Source: Gordonia crocea (GTDB taxonomy: Bacteria > Actinomycetota > Actinomycetes > Mycobacteriales > Mycobacteriaceae). From it: a DNA stretch of 64,000 bases. Shown piece after piece: positions 18,321 to 27,649 of the stretch. The notes under the pieces are model-generated. The model did no database searches and was not told the origin of the DNA. It worked only from the letters and a program-made list of their open reading frames with translations. The stretch is from positions 248,001 through 312,000 of the forward strand of contig NZ_BJOU01000002.1 of the NCBI RefSeq assembly GCF_009932435.1. Direction: 5' to 3'. Position 1 is the first letter of the stretch. Each line of letters opens with the position of its first letter. The translations under genes and the position numbers were made by a program.

Positions 18321-18986
18321 ATGACGTCCATGGGACGAAGAAGTCGGGGGGCGCTGAGCGTTGCCGCTGCGGTAATGGCCGCTGGAATGCTGGTGGCGGG
18401 CCCGGCCCAGGCGAGGGTAGAGGGCGGCGACTCGGTGGTGGACGGGAAGAAGCGCAAGATCGCGGCCTTAGTGTCAGACACCCGGGTCGAATCGGTGGTA
18501 CCGATCGACTCCAACCCGACGTCGCGACAGTGGCGGTACTCGGGCAAATCGACGTTGCGCATCACCGGCGGGGACGAGGACGAGGATGGCGCGAAGGTGG
18601 AGGATTGGGGCGGCACAGTGACCTTTGGCTTCCTGATCGGTTATCCGGCAACGCTGACCGGGTCGATTGGCGTGAGCTACTCGACCCCCAACATCACCTG
18701 GTGGGTGCCGCTGGAGCCCAGCCAGCAGGAGATCCGGGGACCGTATATCAACTGGAACATGCTTCCCACTGTCACTGGGAACCTCGCAGTCGGATTTGGT
18801 CCCGGAGTCCGGGCAGTAGATGCGACCACCGGCCAAGCCAAAGGGGCCGGGGGCGTGTTGCGGGTCAAGAACTTTCACGGTGCGGTCACCGGGGTACTCG
18901 GGCAGGTGACAATCCAGCCCTATATCCGGGTATGGAGCAATGAAGGCGACACCATCATGGTCTACGGGCGGAAGCATCTGTTGTGA
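18321..18986 (+). CDS. MspA-family outer-membrane porin
   Basis: Secreted beta-barrel porin of about 221 residues. Residues 1-31 are a signal peptide ending PAQA-R. The mature part carries MspA hallmarks: RQWRYSGKSTLRI near the rim, FLIGYPATLTGSIGVSYSTPN for the constriction and barrel strands, and the closing PYIRVWSNEGDTIMVYG. MspA porins form channels in the mycolate outer membrane. ATG18321 follows AGGACAGG; TTG18318 is in frame. The stop codon overlaps the next ATG. A dedicated porin inside an ABC importer/NRPS operon suggests passage of the cluster product or its metal complex. Confidence 0.85.
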   Translation: MTSMGRRSRGALSVAAAVMAAGMLVAGPAQARVEGGDSVVDGKKRKIAALVSDTRVESVVPIDSNPTSRQWRYSGKSTLRITGGDEDEDGAKVEDWGGTVTFGFLIGYPATLTGSIGVSYSTPNITWWVPLEPSQQEIRGPYINWNMLPTVTGNLAVGFGPGVRAVDATTGQAKGAGGVLRVKNFHGAVTGVLGQVTIQPYIRVWSNEGDTIMVYGRKHLL

Positions 18987-20068
18987 TGTCCCCGCCGGTG
19001 GCAGTGATCGACGGTGTGGGTGGCTACCTCCCACCCGGCGTGATCACCAATGCTGACCTCGGTGCGGAACTTGACACTTCCGACGAATGGATTCGCAGGC
19101 GTACCGGCATCGGCGCTCGGCGGTGGGTCGCGGACGAACGAATCGCCACCAGTGACCTGGCGGTACTCGCCGCTCGCCGGGCCATCGCTGCTCGAGGTGA
19201 TGCGCAGGCACCGCTGGGCGCGGTGATTGTGGCGACGATGAGCCCAGACCGCCGAAGCCCGGCCACTGCCCCGGTGGTCGCCGACAAGCTGGGTCTGCAA
19301 CCGGTGGCAGCCTTCGACGTTGGCGCCGCGTGCGGTGGCTTCGTCTATGCCCTTGCCGTCGCCTCGTCATTCGTGCAGAGCTCGTTGGCAGAGGCCGTCG
19401 TGGTGGTCGGTGCCGAGTGTATGTCTCGAGTGATCGACCGGACCGACCGGGCGACCGCCGTGCTCTTCGGGGATGGTGCGGGCGCCGTCGTGGTGCGGCG
19501 GGCGCGCTCGGGCGACGTCGGCAGAATCCACTGCTTCGATCTCGGTTCAGACGGCGCCAATGTTGATCTCATCACCCAAAAAGGTGGCGGTTCGCTGATA
19601 CCGGAGCCGGTTGAAACGTCGGAGAAATGGCTACAGGTACAAGGGCGGGCGACCTACCGGCACGCCGTCGCTCGGATGAGTGCGTCAGCAACGGCGGTCC
19701 TCGAGCGAGCCGGTTGGCAGGTGGCTGAGATTGATGTGGTGGTGCCGCACCAGGCTAATGCCCGGATCATTGATGCGGTTGCCACGAATCTCGGCTTGCC
19801 GGCGGCCGCGCTGGTCAAGACCCTTCATCGGATGGGCAATACCAGCGCTGCGAGTATTCCGTTGGCATTGGCGCACTGTGCGGCGACCGGAGCACTTGCC
19901 CCGACTCAACGGGTCCTACTGACCGCTTTGGGCGGTGGGCTGGCGTGGGGCTCGGCCGCCGTCACGTGGGAGCATTCGGGCCAGGTCATCGACCCGTTGC
20001 TTGGTTGCGCTGACGAATCCACCGGCACATCAGCAGGTAAGAGTCCAGGAGAACTGGAGAACCGATGA
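18986..20068 (+). CDS. 3-oxoacyl-ACP synthase III (KAS III, FabH-like)
   Basis: Condensing enzyme of about 360 residues that would start or extend an acyl chain on an ACP by Claisen condensation. The full catalytic triad is visible: Cys116 in GAACGGF (the usual AACAGF with Gly), His in VPHQAN and Asn in GNTSAAS. The C-terminal 35 residues after AVTWEH are an extra polar tail. ATG18986 overlaps the porin stop (TGATG); GTG18983 is an alternative. It is followed 13 bp later by a free-standing ACP, its likely partner. Known INLP core sets do not need a KAS III, so it may supply a special acyl chain. Confidence 0.88.
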   Translation: MSPPVAVIDGVGGYLPPGVITNADLGAELDTSDEWIRRRTGIGARRWVADERIATSDLAVLAARRAIAARGDAQAPLGAVIVATMSPDRRSPATAPVVADKLGLQPVAAFDVGAACGGFVYALAVASSFVQSSLAEAVVVVGAECMSRVIDRTDRATAVLFGDGAGAVVVRRARSGDVGRIHCFDLGSDGANVDLITQKGGGSLIPEPVETSEKWLQVQGRATYRHAVARMSASATAVLERAGWQVAEIDVVVPHQANARIIDAVATNLGLPAAALVKTLHRMGNTSAASIPLALAHCAATGALAPTQRVLLTALGGGLAWGSAAVTWEHSGQVIDPLLGCADESTGTSAGKSPGELENR

Positions 20069-20081
20069 GGAGGAGTCCGGG

Positions 20082-20339
20082 ATGACCGAAGCGGTTATTG
20101 GGGATATCGACGTCGTCTATGCGGAGGTGCAGGCGGTACTGATCGGCGAGGGGCTGCTGGCGGACCGGCTGAAACCGGGGGCGCGGTTCGACGACCTCGG
20201 CGTCGACTCGATTTCGGTGGTCACGATTACCGAGCGGGTCGAGAAGCGACTGGGGATCTCGGTTCCCGACGACACGTTGGAAGCACTGCAGACCGTCGAC
20301 GAACTCGTCGACGCAGTTCTCGCGGCTCGGGCTCGATAG
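20082..20339 (+). CDS. Acyl carrier protein 1
   Basis: An 85-residue acyl carrier protein with the phosphopantetheine site DLGVDSISVV (Ser43) in a typical four-helix pattern. The acidic, Val-rich sequence is closer to fatty-acid or polyketide ACPs than to NRPS carrier domains. A strong ribosome site (GAGGAGT) precedes ATG20082. Placed between the KAS III and flippase 2, it probably carries the chain begun by the KAS III. Confidence 0.9.
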   Translation: MTEAVIGDIDVVYAEVQAVLIGEGLLADRLKPGARFDDLGVDSISVVTITERVEKRLGISVPDDTLEALQTVDELVDAVLAARAR

Positions 20340-20343
20340 CCAC

Positions 20344-21669
20344 GTGCCCCCGGGGAGAGGCGACGGCGGCGGACTGCTGGCCGACTCGTCGGCCCTGGTC
20401 CTAGCGGCCGCAGTCAACGGTGCTGTCGGTGTCGTCTTCTGGGTGGTGGCGGCGCAGCTGCTTAATGTCGCCGACATCGGGCGGGCGACGACGGTGCTGA
20501 TCGCGGCCACCACTCTCGGGACGTTGTCGAATCTGAGCTTGGGCCTGCTGTTTGAGCGCCACTTGGCCACTGCCGGGCGCTGGGGGCGTGCGGCGATCCT
20601 GCGTGGGCAGGCGATAGCCGCAACGCTGGCGGTCCTGTTAGCCGGTGCGTATACCTTCATCGCGCCTGACCTGCTCCTGCCGACGCCGGCAACAGGTCTC
20701 GGTTTCCTTGTTGTCACTGCGATCCTGGGCGCATTCGCCCTGCAGGACTCGGTGTTGATTGGGTTGCTCCGCGCTCGCTGGACGGCGCTGAAGAACATCA
20801 TCCATGCGGTGGCCAAGTTGGTTCTACTCGTCGTCCTCGCGCCGCTGATCGACGGGGCGACGGTTGTAGTCGTTGCTTGGGTAGCGCCAGCGGCCGTTGC
20901 GGTAGCGGCGATACTCGTGGCGGTGGCGGTGCGCCATCGGACGCTGGTTCCGTTGACTGCCGTGCACGGCAATTCGGTTCGGCCGCAGCGCCTCGTGTCA
21001 GAGTCGATCAGCCTGCTCGGCATCGTCGCGGCGAGTGCGGTACTCCCACTGGCGATCCCGTTGGTTGTGCTCCAGCGTCAGGGATTGGTTTCAGCAGGCC
21101 ACTTCGGGGTGGCCTGGACGTTGGTGACCGCAGCGGTACTGGTGGTCACGATGGTCGGGGCGCCGTTCGTTGCCCGCGTCGCAGCCAACCCCGAGCTGCT
21201 GCCCGGGCTATGGCGGCGCCAACTGATGATCGTGACCGGGGTATCAGTCATCGTGGCGACCGTGGTGGGAATCGGTGCGCCGGTGATCTTGTCGGGCTTG
21301 GGCGGCGAGTATTCGAGGAGTACCCGCCTCATGCTGATCCTGGTGGCCGTGTCGCTGCTCGCGGCGGTACCCGAACGGATCTTCGTGGCGATCGCCCGGG
21401 TCCGCCGACGGTTGGGGTATGCCGTTGCCGTTCAGGTCGGTATTTCGACCGGAGTCATCGTCATCAGTTGGCTCGGTTTGCCGCATTACGGCCTGCCGGC
21501 AGTCGGCTTCGGATTGCTCATCTGTGAATCCTTAGCAGCCTGCATCGTCGCGGTCCCGTTGTGGCGGCAGGTGCGGGCCGCCGAGTCAGCGTCGAAGGAT
21601 CCGGGAACTACGCGGCGCCGCGTCGCGACCACTGCTGCGACCCCACCACAATTGGGTGTAGCAGAATGA
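20344..21669 (+). CDS. Polysaccharide-type flippase (Wzx/MVF-like), copy 2
   Basis: Membrane protein of 441 residues with about 12-14 helices, paralogous to the flippase at 11668-12918. Shared segments include DIGRATTVL, LSNLSLGLLFERHL, and DSVLIGLL/ARWTALKNIIHAVAKL against DAILVGLRSGRWAAAKNTFHAMSKL. GTG20344 starts 4 bp after the ACP stop. The two copies stand on opposite sides of the importer genes. Either they form a heteromeric or redundant exporter, or they handle different lipid-linked products. No MmpL-type or MFS exporter was found in the cluster. Confidence 0.72.
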   Translation: MPPGRGDGGGLLADSSALVLAAAVNGAVGVVFWVVAAQLLNVADIGRATTVLIAATTLGTLSNLSLGLLFERHLATAGRWGRAAILRGQAIAATLAVLLAGAYTFIAPDLLLPTPATGLGFLVVTAILGAFALQDSVLIGLLRARWTALKNIIHAVAKLVLLVVLAPLIDGATVVVVAWVAPAAVAVAAILVAVAVRHRTLVPLTAVHGNSVRPQRLVSESISLLGIVAASAVLPLAIPLVVLQRQGLVSAGHFGVAWTLVTAAVLVVTMVGAPFVARVAANPELLPGLWRRQLMIVTGVSVIVATVVGIGAPVILSGLGGEYSRSTRLMLILVAVSLLAAVPERIFVAIARVRRRLGYAVAVQVGISTGVIVISWLGLPHYGLPAVGFGLLICESLAACIVAVPLWRQVRAAESASKDPGTTRRRVATTAATPPQLGVAE

Positions 21670-21710
21670 GTCGGTGTAGGTGCTGGGCGAGGCCCGATAG
21701 AGGTGCGTGA

Positions 21711-23264
21711 ATGACTGGTGCTGAAGGCCACGATGACCAGGTGGTCGAGCTCCCGACCTTGATCGATCGCCTGGTCCACAACGCCTCCTCTCGCCCTGAT
21801 CAAGTGGCGCTCATCGATGCACGTTCGAGTGTGACCTACCGCGAGCTGTGGCGGCGGGCTCAGGGGGCGGCGCGGGTGCTGTCTTCGGCGGGCGTGGGTG
21901 CCGGCGATCGCGTGCTCCACATCGGCAGAGACGAGACAACCGTCTATGAACTCTTGTACGGGGTAGCCCTGCTAGGCGCGGTCCTCGTTCCGGTGAACTG
22001 GCGGCTCAGCGAGCCCGAGGTCGACTACATCATCGACCACTCGCAGGCGAAGCTGCTGGTCAGTGCCGAGGCTAGGCCCGGGGTATCCGGCGCGGCAATA
22101 ACGATGACATGCGATGACTTTTCCGCTCGCGTCGCGGGGGCGGGCAGCGCAGACTGGACGGCCTTTCCCGCAACCGCCGACACGCCGGTCGTGCAGATGT
22201 ACACCAGCGGGACTACCGGCTTCCCCAAGGGAGTGGTCCTGGCCCATCGCAGCTTCTTCGCGGTCCGGGACCTGCTCGACAGGTCCGGGCTGGACTGGAT
22301 CGACTGGCGCGACGGGGATCGCAGCCTCATCGCCTTGGGGTCCTTTCATATCGGCGGCATGTGGTGGGCAGCCCAAGGACTCAACGCCGGAATCACCAAC
22401 ATCATCCTCCCCGCCTTCACCCCGGACGCGGCCTTGAGCGCTATTCGTCGACAGCGGGTCAGCACCACCTGCATGGCACCGGCGATGATTCTCATGCTGC
22501 TCGCCGAGCCTGGAGTCGTGCCCGCCGATTTCGCCTCGCTGCGCAAAGTTGTCTATGGGGGTGCGCCGATCGGAGCAGAACTACTCGAGCGGGCCCTCGC
22601 CACGATGGGCTGCGACTTCGGTCAGATCTACGGGTTGACCGAGACCGGCAACACGGCCGTGTGCCTGCCGCCAGCGGCGCACCGCCGCCCCGGCGCGCCA
22701 CTGGCAGCAGCTGGGTACCCCTACCCGGGGATAGAACTGCAGGTCCGCGACAGCCGAGGAAATGTTGTGTCCGGTGGTGAGTCGGGGGAGGTGTTCGTGC
22801 GGACTCCGGCACGAATGGTCGAGTACTTCCGAAATCCTGAGGCGACCGCGCAGACACTTGTTGACGGATGGGTTCGGACCGGCGACGCGGGCTATCTCGA
22901 TGATGACGGACTGCTCTACCTGCACGACCGAGTGAAAGACCTCATCATCGTCGCCGGCGAGAACGTCTATCCCGCGGAAGTGGAGAAGGTGATCAACACC
23001 CATCCTGCGGTGAGCGATTCGGCGGTCGTCGGCGTCCCAGATCAAGGTGTTGGTGAGAGCGTCCACGCAGTTGTGGTCGCAACGGAGGGCGCCGACCTCA
23101 CTGCGCGAGATTTGATGCGGTTCCTCGCCACCCGGCTAGCCGGGTTCAAGCTGCCGGCAACGGTCGAGTTCACGTCGGAGATCCCGCGGAACCCGGCCGG
23201 AAAGACTCTGCGCCGGGTTGTACGGGAACGCTACTGGGTCGGGCGGGACCGAAATATCAACTGA
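21711..23264 (+). CDS. Fatty acyl-AMP ligase (FadD10/ScoC-like), copy 1
   Basis: ANL-superfamily ligase of 517 residues that would activate a fatty acid as acyl-AMP and load it onto an ACP. The P-loop is YTSGTTGFPKG, followed by YGLTETGN, the hinge WVRTGDAG, the C-terminal motif ENVYPAEVE and the catalytic Lys in NPAGKTLRR. The end WVGRDRNIN closely matches that of the second ligase (WVGRDRLVN at 31656). In INLP clusters the ScoC/FadD10 enzyme loads an alpha,beta-unsaturated acyl chain onto the ScoB-type ACP, whose gene follows here. Whether CoA is ever used cannot be told from sequence alone. Confidence 0.87.
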   Translation: MTGAEGHDDQVVELPTLIDRLVHNASSRPDQVALIDARSSVTYRELWRRAQGAARVLSSAGVGAGDRVLHIGRDETTVYELLYGVALLGAVLVPVNWRLSEPEVDYIIDHSQAKLLVSAEARPGVSGAAITMTCDDFSARVAGAGSADWTAFPATADTPVVQMYTSGTTGFPKGVVLAHRSFFAVRDLLDRSGLDWIDWRDGDRSLIALGSFHIGGMWWAAQGLNAGITNIILPAFTPDAALSAIRRQRVSTTCMAPAMILMLLAEPGVVPADFASLRKVVYGGAPIGAELLERALATMGCDFGQIYGLTETGNTAVCLPPAAHRRPGAPLAAAGYPYPGIELQVRDSRGNVVSGGESGEVFVRTPARMVEYFRNPEATAQTLVDGWVRTGDAGYLDDDGLLYLHDRVKDLIIVAGENVYPAEVEKVINTHPAVSDSAVVGVPDQGVGESVHAVVVATEGADLTARDLMRFLATRLAGFKLPATVEFTSEIPRNPAGKTLRRVVRERYWVGRDRNIN

Positions 23265-23310
23265 GCACGACGCCCGACCGCCAACGCCTGAGTAGAGAGG
23301 AGTCCCACGG

Positions 23311-23532
23311 ATGCTGACCCGAGCGCAAGTCTTGGCTGATATTGCCGATGCAGTTTTTGCCGAGGTCGACGAACTCTCCCACGACACCGATCTCGTTGAC
23401 CTAGGCATGGATTCCATCAAACTTGCTGGGCTGCTGGAGCGGTGGCGCCGGGCCGGGGCACTGGTGCGCTTCGCCGACCTGGCGGAGAACACGTCGGTTG
23501 GGGCCTGGCTGGATTTTGTGGCGGCCGAATGA
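23311..23532 (+). CDS. Small acyl/peptidyl carrier protein (ScoB/Rv0100-like)
   Basis: A 73-residue stand-alone carrier protein with site DLGMDSIKL (Ser35). It sits between the acyl-AMP ligase and the NRPS, exactly where Rv0100 lies between fadD10 and nrp in M. tuberculosis and ScoB in the Streptomyces pathway. It should hold the chain to which glycine is added and from which the 3-isocyano acid is made. The site GAGAGGAG lies 7 nt before ATG23311. Confidence 0.85.
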   Translation: MLTRAQVLADIADAVFAEVDELSHDTDLVDLGMDSIKLAGLLERWRRAGALVRFADLAENTSVGAWLDFVAAE

Positions 23533-23554
23533 TTGGGCTGCGCGCGAGTGGGCG

Positions 23555-26500
23555 ATGGCAGGCATGACCGACGACCTGGAGTTGACGGCGGCGCAAGCCG
23601 GTGTGGTTGACGCAATGACAATCTGGCCCGGACATCCGATGCACGTCTTGGCCGAGTATGTCGAACTGCGCGGACCGGTCGACCCCGAGCGGTTGACCGC
23701 CGCGATCACCGAGATGATCACCGTGGTGCCGGCGACGCGGGTGCAACTGACCAGGGTGGACGGGGTAGTACGCCAACGGATCCGGCCGCCCGACGATGTC
23801 GCCGTCGACGTCGTCGATCTGCGTGCCGAACCGGATTCGGCGAGGTGCGCGGGGGCCCTCATCAGCCGCGACGCGCAGACGCCCGTTGACCCCTTTGCCG
23901 GGGTGACCGATCGGCACGTCATCCTGCTCCTCGACGAGGAGGTGACGTGGTGGTATCACCGGGCGCACCACGTCGCGTTGGACGGCTACGGGTTCGGATT
24001 GTGCTTTGCCGAAGTGGCTGATCGGTACCAGACGCCCGGATCAGGGTTCACCGCCGACGAAGCGATGCGCGCCTATCGAGATCTCACTCGGCGGGAGCGG
24101 GAGTATCACCGCAGCGAACAGGCAGCGACCGACCAGCAGTATTGGCAACGGCTGGTCGCTGATACGCCTGCGTCGGCTTTGGCCGCCGCGACATTGCCGA
24201 CCGCGGGGGTGTCCACCGAGCCGGGTGTTGGCCGCGGCCACGACAAGATTCGTCGGCGCTCGGCGATCCAGGGAGCCAACCGGTTCGGTGGCACGCTCCC
24301 GTTAGTTGAGGCCATTGTGGCCGCGGTGGCCTTGGTGGTCTCGCGCAACGCCCGGCGCGAGACGGTCATTCTGGGCATACCGATGATGAATAGGCTCGGG
24401 TCTCAAGCTGCCCGAGTGCCCTCGATGCTGGTCAACGTGGCCCCGATTCCGGTACGGGTTGACCCTGCCGCGACAGTTGCCGAGGTGGTTCGCGCGATCG
24501 GCCGCGATATCGCACGGTCTCGGCGCCACGCGCGATACCGCCATGAGTGGTTGCGTCGGGAGTTGGGTCGGGTAGGGGGCGGACGGGCATTGTTCGGTCC
24601 GGTCGTCAACGTAATGGCTTTCGACTACGACTTTGGGATCGCTGGTGTGTCGGCGCGCGCGACCAACGTTGCGGCGGGCCCGGTTGAGGATCTTGCGCTG
24701 CAGGTCTACCTACGAAACGATCGGGTGGAATTGTGTCTGGATGCGAACCCGGACCGGCATCGCGAGCGTGAGGTCGATGGCTACCTGGCGGTGATCACCG
24801 CCACGCTTGAGGCGATGCTGGCCGCGCCGGATGCGCTGGTATCTGAGATTGCGCGTGACTACCGAGAGCTCTCCGCCCCGGTGGATGCTCCGGCGCCGGA
24901 CCTATCAACCACACTTGCCAGGTGGCTGCGGGCGGATCCTGACGCGCCAGCCTTACGTACCGGCGGCGCGGTAGTGACTCGGGGGGAACTCGATCGCATC
25001 GTTGATCATCGTGCCGTAGCCATGAGCGCCGCGGGTGTGCGCGCAGGTGCGGTGGCGCTGGTGCCCACCGACCCGTATCGCGACCTGGTGAATGTTCTTG
25101 CCGTCCATCGCTTGGGTGGCGGGCATGTGGCCCTGAGTCCGGCCTGGGGCATGGATGAGGATTCCCTGGATCGGCTGGGCGTGTGCGCGGTGGTGACGGG
25201 ACAGGACTGCCGGATTAGAGTGCCGGGGTCGGCCACCCATCCACTCCCCGCGGGGGGCTATGCGGTGACCACGTCGGGTTCGACCGGGCGCCCGAAGATG
25301 GTGCGTGTCGGCCCCGAGGCATTGGCCGCCTTCGTGGCAGATATTGTCCCGGCCTACGGTTGGGGCCCCGACGACACTGTCGCTTGGCTGGCTCCGCTGC
25401 ATACTGACACCAGCATCGAAGAGATCTTTGGCGCGCTCGGCGCGGGGGCGACGTTGGCCATCCCGGCCGGCTACGGCCCATTTGCTCCAGCCGACCTCGT
25501 CGACCTGGTCATCGACTTGGGTGTCACGGTGCTGGATCTGCCGACGTCGGTCTTCAATGAATTGGTTTTGCACTGCCAAGGACACGGCCTTCCCGTCGGC
25601 CTGAAGCAGGTCGTTATCGGTGGGGAGGTCGCCTCGGCAGCTCACCTTGAAACGTGGCGGGCCGCCGGTGGGCCGCCGGTATGGAATTCTTACGGGCCCA
25701 GCGAAGCCACTGTGGTGAGCAGCTGCGGGCCGGTTGAAGTGACCGCGAGCGGGGCTGTGGCGCTGGGTGAGTTCCTGCCACATACCGGGGCCCTGCTGCG
25801 TGTTGACGCCGCCGTACCGGGGCACTACTGGTCCGCGAGCCGGGCAGTGGGGGAGCTGCTCCTCTATGGTCCGCCGCTGGCGAACGGATACGACGGACAG
25901 CCTGAAACCAGCTTTGTCACCATCGTCGGCGATGACGGGAACCAGACGCGAGCCTTTGCAACGGCCGATCTGGTGGCGGTATCGCACGATGCAAAAACGG
26001 TTGAGTTCTTGACTCGCTGTGATGGGGTGGCCAAGGTTGGCGGCCGTCGGGTCGACCTTGCTGCGGTCGAAGAGGTGCTGGCGGCCCAACCGGGTGTTCG
26101 GGTGGCCGCAGTGTCGCCAACAGCTCACGGGGCAATCCAGGCGTTCATCGTGGCAGATGAATCGGCGGCGACGGCCCCAACTGCGGCCGTGCTGCGGCAG
26201 AGTTGCCGGCGAAGTTCCCCGCACCTGCCAGCTCTGGGGCCTATCCATTTCGTGGCGGCACTGCCGCACCGCGCTCTTGCCGTCCAAGCCGCTTCCGCTA
26301 TCGGATCGAGTGCCCCCGAAAAAGCGACGGGCGAGCTGGTTCGCGCAGTGGTAACCGAAGTCCTCGGGCATCGACCCGGCGATACCGAGAATATCTTCGA
26401 CGCGGGGGCGACCAGTATGCAGGCGGTGATACTGGCCAGCCTCCTGGGTCAGCGGACGGGTCAGTCAGTTCGCGCCGACGATGTTCTGACGGGGGCGACG

Positions 26501-27649
26501 ATAGTAGCGATTGCCCAGCGGTTGACCGAATCAAAGGCCCGTCCGCTGGCCAAGTCGATGACCGCAGACTTGCGCCGGGGGGAGTCGGCGTTGAAGTCGT
26601 GCGCTGCCCCTCGGTCCTCGCATCAGCCCGCTGTAGTGCTGGCGACCGGTACCACGGGGTTCGTCGGGATGCAGATTCTGCGCGCACTACTCGCCGAGGA
26701 GGGGGTCGGTGTGGTCGCGCCGGTGCGCGCAACCGACAATGATCACGCCGTTGAACGGCTCATTCGCGCCGCCGGTGAAGCGCTGGCACCGGCCATCGGA
26801 TCCGCAATCACGCAGGGGCGTCTTCGAGTGGTTGCCACGCCGGCGTCGCAGGAGTCAAGCGCAGTTGTTGACCAGGTGGGTGCCGACCTAACCCACATTG
26901 TTCATTCGGCCGCTCGGGTCGACGCATTTCTGCCCTATGACGGACTTCGGGGGGACAACGTCGAACCGACGGTTGGCCTGCTGCAGACCGCCATGGCAGC
27001 GGGGTTGCGGTTCCTCTACGTGTCCACGGCCACCGCGGCGGGTCCGGACGGCGGCCTCGCCGAGCCGACGACGATTCCCACCGGCTACGCGCAAACCAAG
27101 TGCGTCGGTGAACACCTTGTCGCTGTCGCCGCTGCTCGAGGTCTGGACGCGGTCGTGGTGCGGTTGGGACGGGTACTCGCCGATCCGACCGCTCGGCCCC
27201 GGGACGACTTCTTGTGCCGGGTGGCAGCAGCGGCGGCGGCCGTGCGAGCGATTCCCGACGTGGCGCTACGCGAACCGATGTGCTTTGCCGGCGACGCGGG
27301 GCAGCTCATTGCTGAAATCGCGGTGCAAGACCCACCCGGAGACCGGGGACAGGTCGGAATCATCGATGTACGCGGGGGAGAACCGGTCGGCGTTGCCGAT
27401 GTGCTGTCCGGATTGGTGCCCCATGCGCGCAGGGTCGAGCTATCGACGTGGCGAGGGTTGGTCAGCGAGGTGGGCGAACTCAATGAGATCGACCGCGCCG
27501 CCGCGCTGAGATGGTGTGACCTCCTTCTTGGTGGCTTCGCCGATCGTGGGTGGCAGACCAGATATGCGCGGTCGGTAGCGATAGTCGATACCGACGGCGC
27601 CATTGCCGCTTTGTCCACTGACCGCTCAGTCGGAGTCGGCAATGGATGA
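23555..27649 (+). CDS. One-module NRPS with terminal reductase (C-A-T-R; ScoA/Nrp-like)
   Basis: Assembly-line enzyme of about 1364 residues. Condensation domain about 10-440, with active site RAHHVALDG near 140. Adenylation domain about 465-920, with TTSGSTGRPK near 570 and NSYGPSEAT. Carrier domain with DAGATSMQAV (Ser near 953). Thioester reductase about 1030-1364, with ATGTTGFVG and the catalytic pair in GYAQTKC. Such an enzyme joins two acyl chains to one amino acid (lysine in ScoA) and releases it by reduction as an aldehyde or alcohol. Oddities: the core-7 RTGD motif reads ATADL, and no GK-type core-10 lysine is present (the region reads ALPHRALAVQAA). ATG23564 is an alternative start. 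The 22-bp gap to the carrier gene suggests coupling. Confidence 0.9.
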   Translation: MAGMTDDLELTAAQAGVVDAMTIWPGHPMHVLAEYVELRGPVDPERLTAAITEMITVVPATRVQLTRVDGVVRQRIRPPDDVAVDVVDLRAEPDSARCAGALISRDAQTPVDPFAGVTDRHVILLLDEEVTWWYHRAHHVALDGYGFGLCFAEVADRYQTPGSGFTADEAMRAYRDLTRREREYHRSEQAATDQQYWQRLVADTPASALAAATLPTAGVSTEPGVGRGHDKIRRRSAIQGANRFGGTLPLVEAIVAAVALVVSRNARRETVILGIPMMNRLGSQAARVPSMLVNVAPIPVRVDPAATVAEVVRAIGRDIARSRRHARYRHEWLRRELGRVGGGRALFGPVVNVMAFDYDFGIAGVSARATNVAAGPVEDLALQVYLRNDRVELCLDANPDRHREREVDGYLAVITATLEAMLAAPDALVSEIARDYRELSAPVDAPAPDLSTTLARWLRADPDAPALRTGGAVVTRGELDRIVDHRAVAMSAAGVRAGAVALVPTDPYRDLVNVLAVHRLGGGHVALSPAWGMDEDSLDRLGVCAVVTGQDCRIRVPGSATHPLPAGGYAVTTSGSTGRPKMVRVGPEALAAFVADIVPAYGWGPDDTVAWLAPLHTDTSIEEIFGALGAGATLAIPAGYGPFAPADLVDLVIDLGVTVLDLPTSVFNELVLHCQGHGLPVGLKQVVIGGEVASAAHLETWRAAGGPPVWNSYGPSEATVVSSCGPVEVTASGAVALGEFLPHTGALLRVDAAVPGHYWSASRAVGELLLYGPPLANGYDGQPETSFVTIVGDDGNQTRAFATADLVAVSHDAKTVEFLTRCDGVAKVGGRRVDLAAVEEVLAAQPGVRVAAVSPTAHGAIQAFIVADESAATAPTAAVLRQSCRRSSPHLPALGPIHFVAALPHRALAVQAASAIGSSAPEKATGELVRAVVTEVLGHRPGDTENIFDAGATSMQAVILASLLGQRTGQSVRADDVLTGATIVAIAQRLTESKARPLAKSMTADLRRGESALKSCAAPRSSHQPAVVLATGTTGFVGMQILRALLAEEGVGVVAPVRATDNDHAVERLIRAAGEALAPAIGSAITQGRLRVVATPASQESSAVVDQVGADLTHIVHSAARVDAFLPYDGLRGDNVEPTVGLLQTAMAAGLRFLYVSTATAAGPDGGLAEPTTIPTGYAQTKCVGEHLVAVAAARGLDAVVVRLGRVLADPTARPRDDFLCRVAAAAAAVRAIPDVALREPMCFAGDAGQLIAEIAVQDPPGDRGQVGIIDVRGGEPVGVADVLSGLVPHARRVELSTWRGLVSEVGELNEIDRAAALRWCDLLLGGFADRGWQTRYARSVAIVDTDGAIAALSTDRSVGVGNG

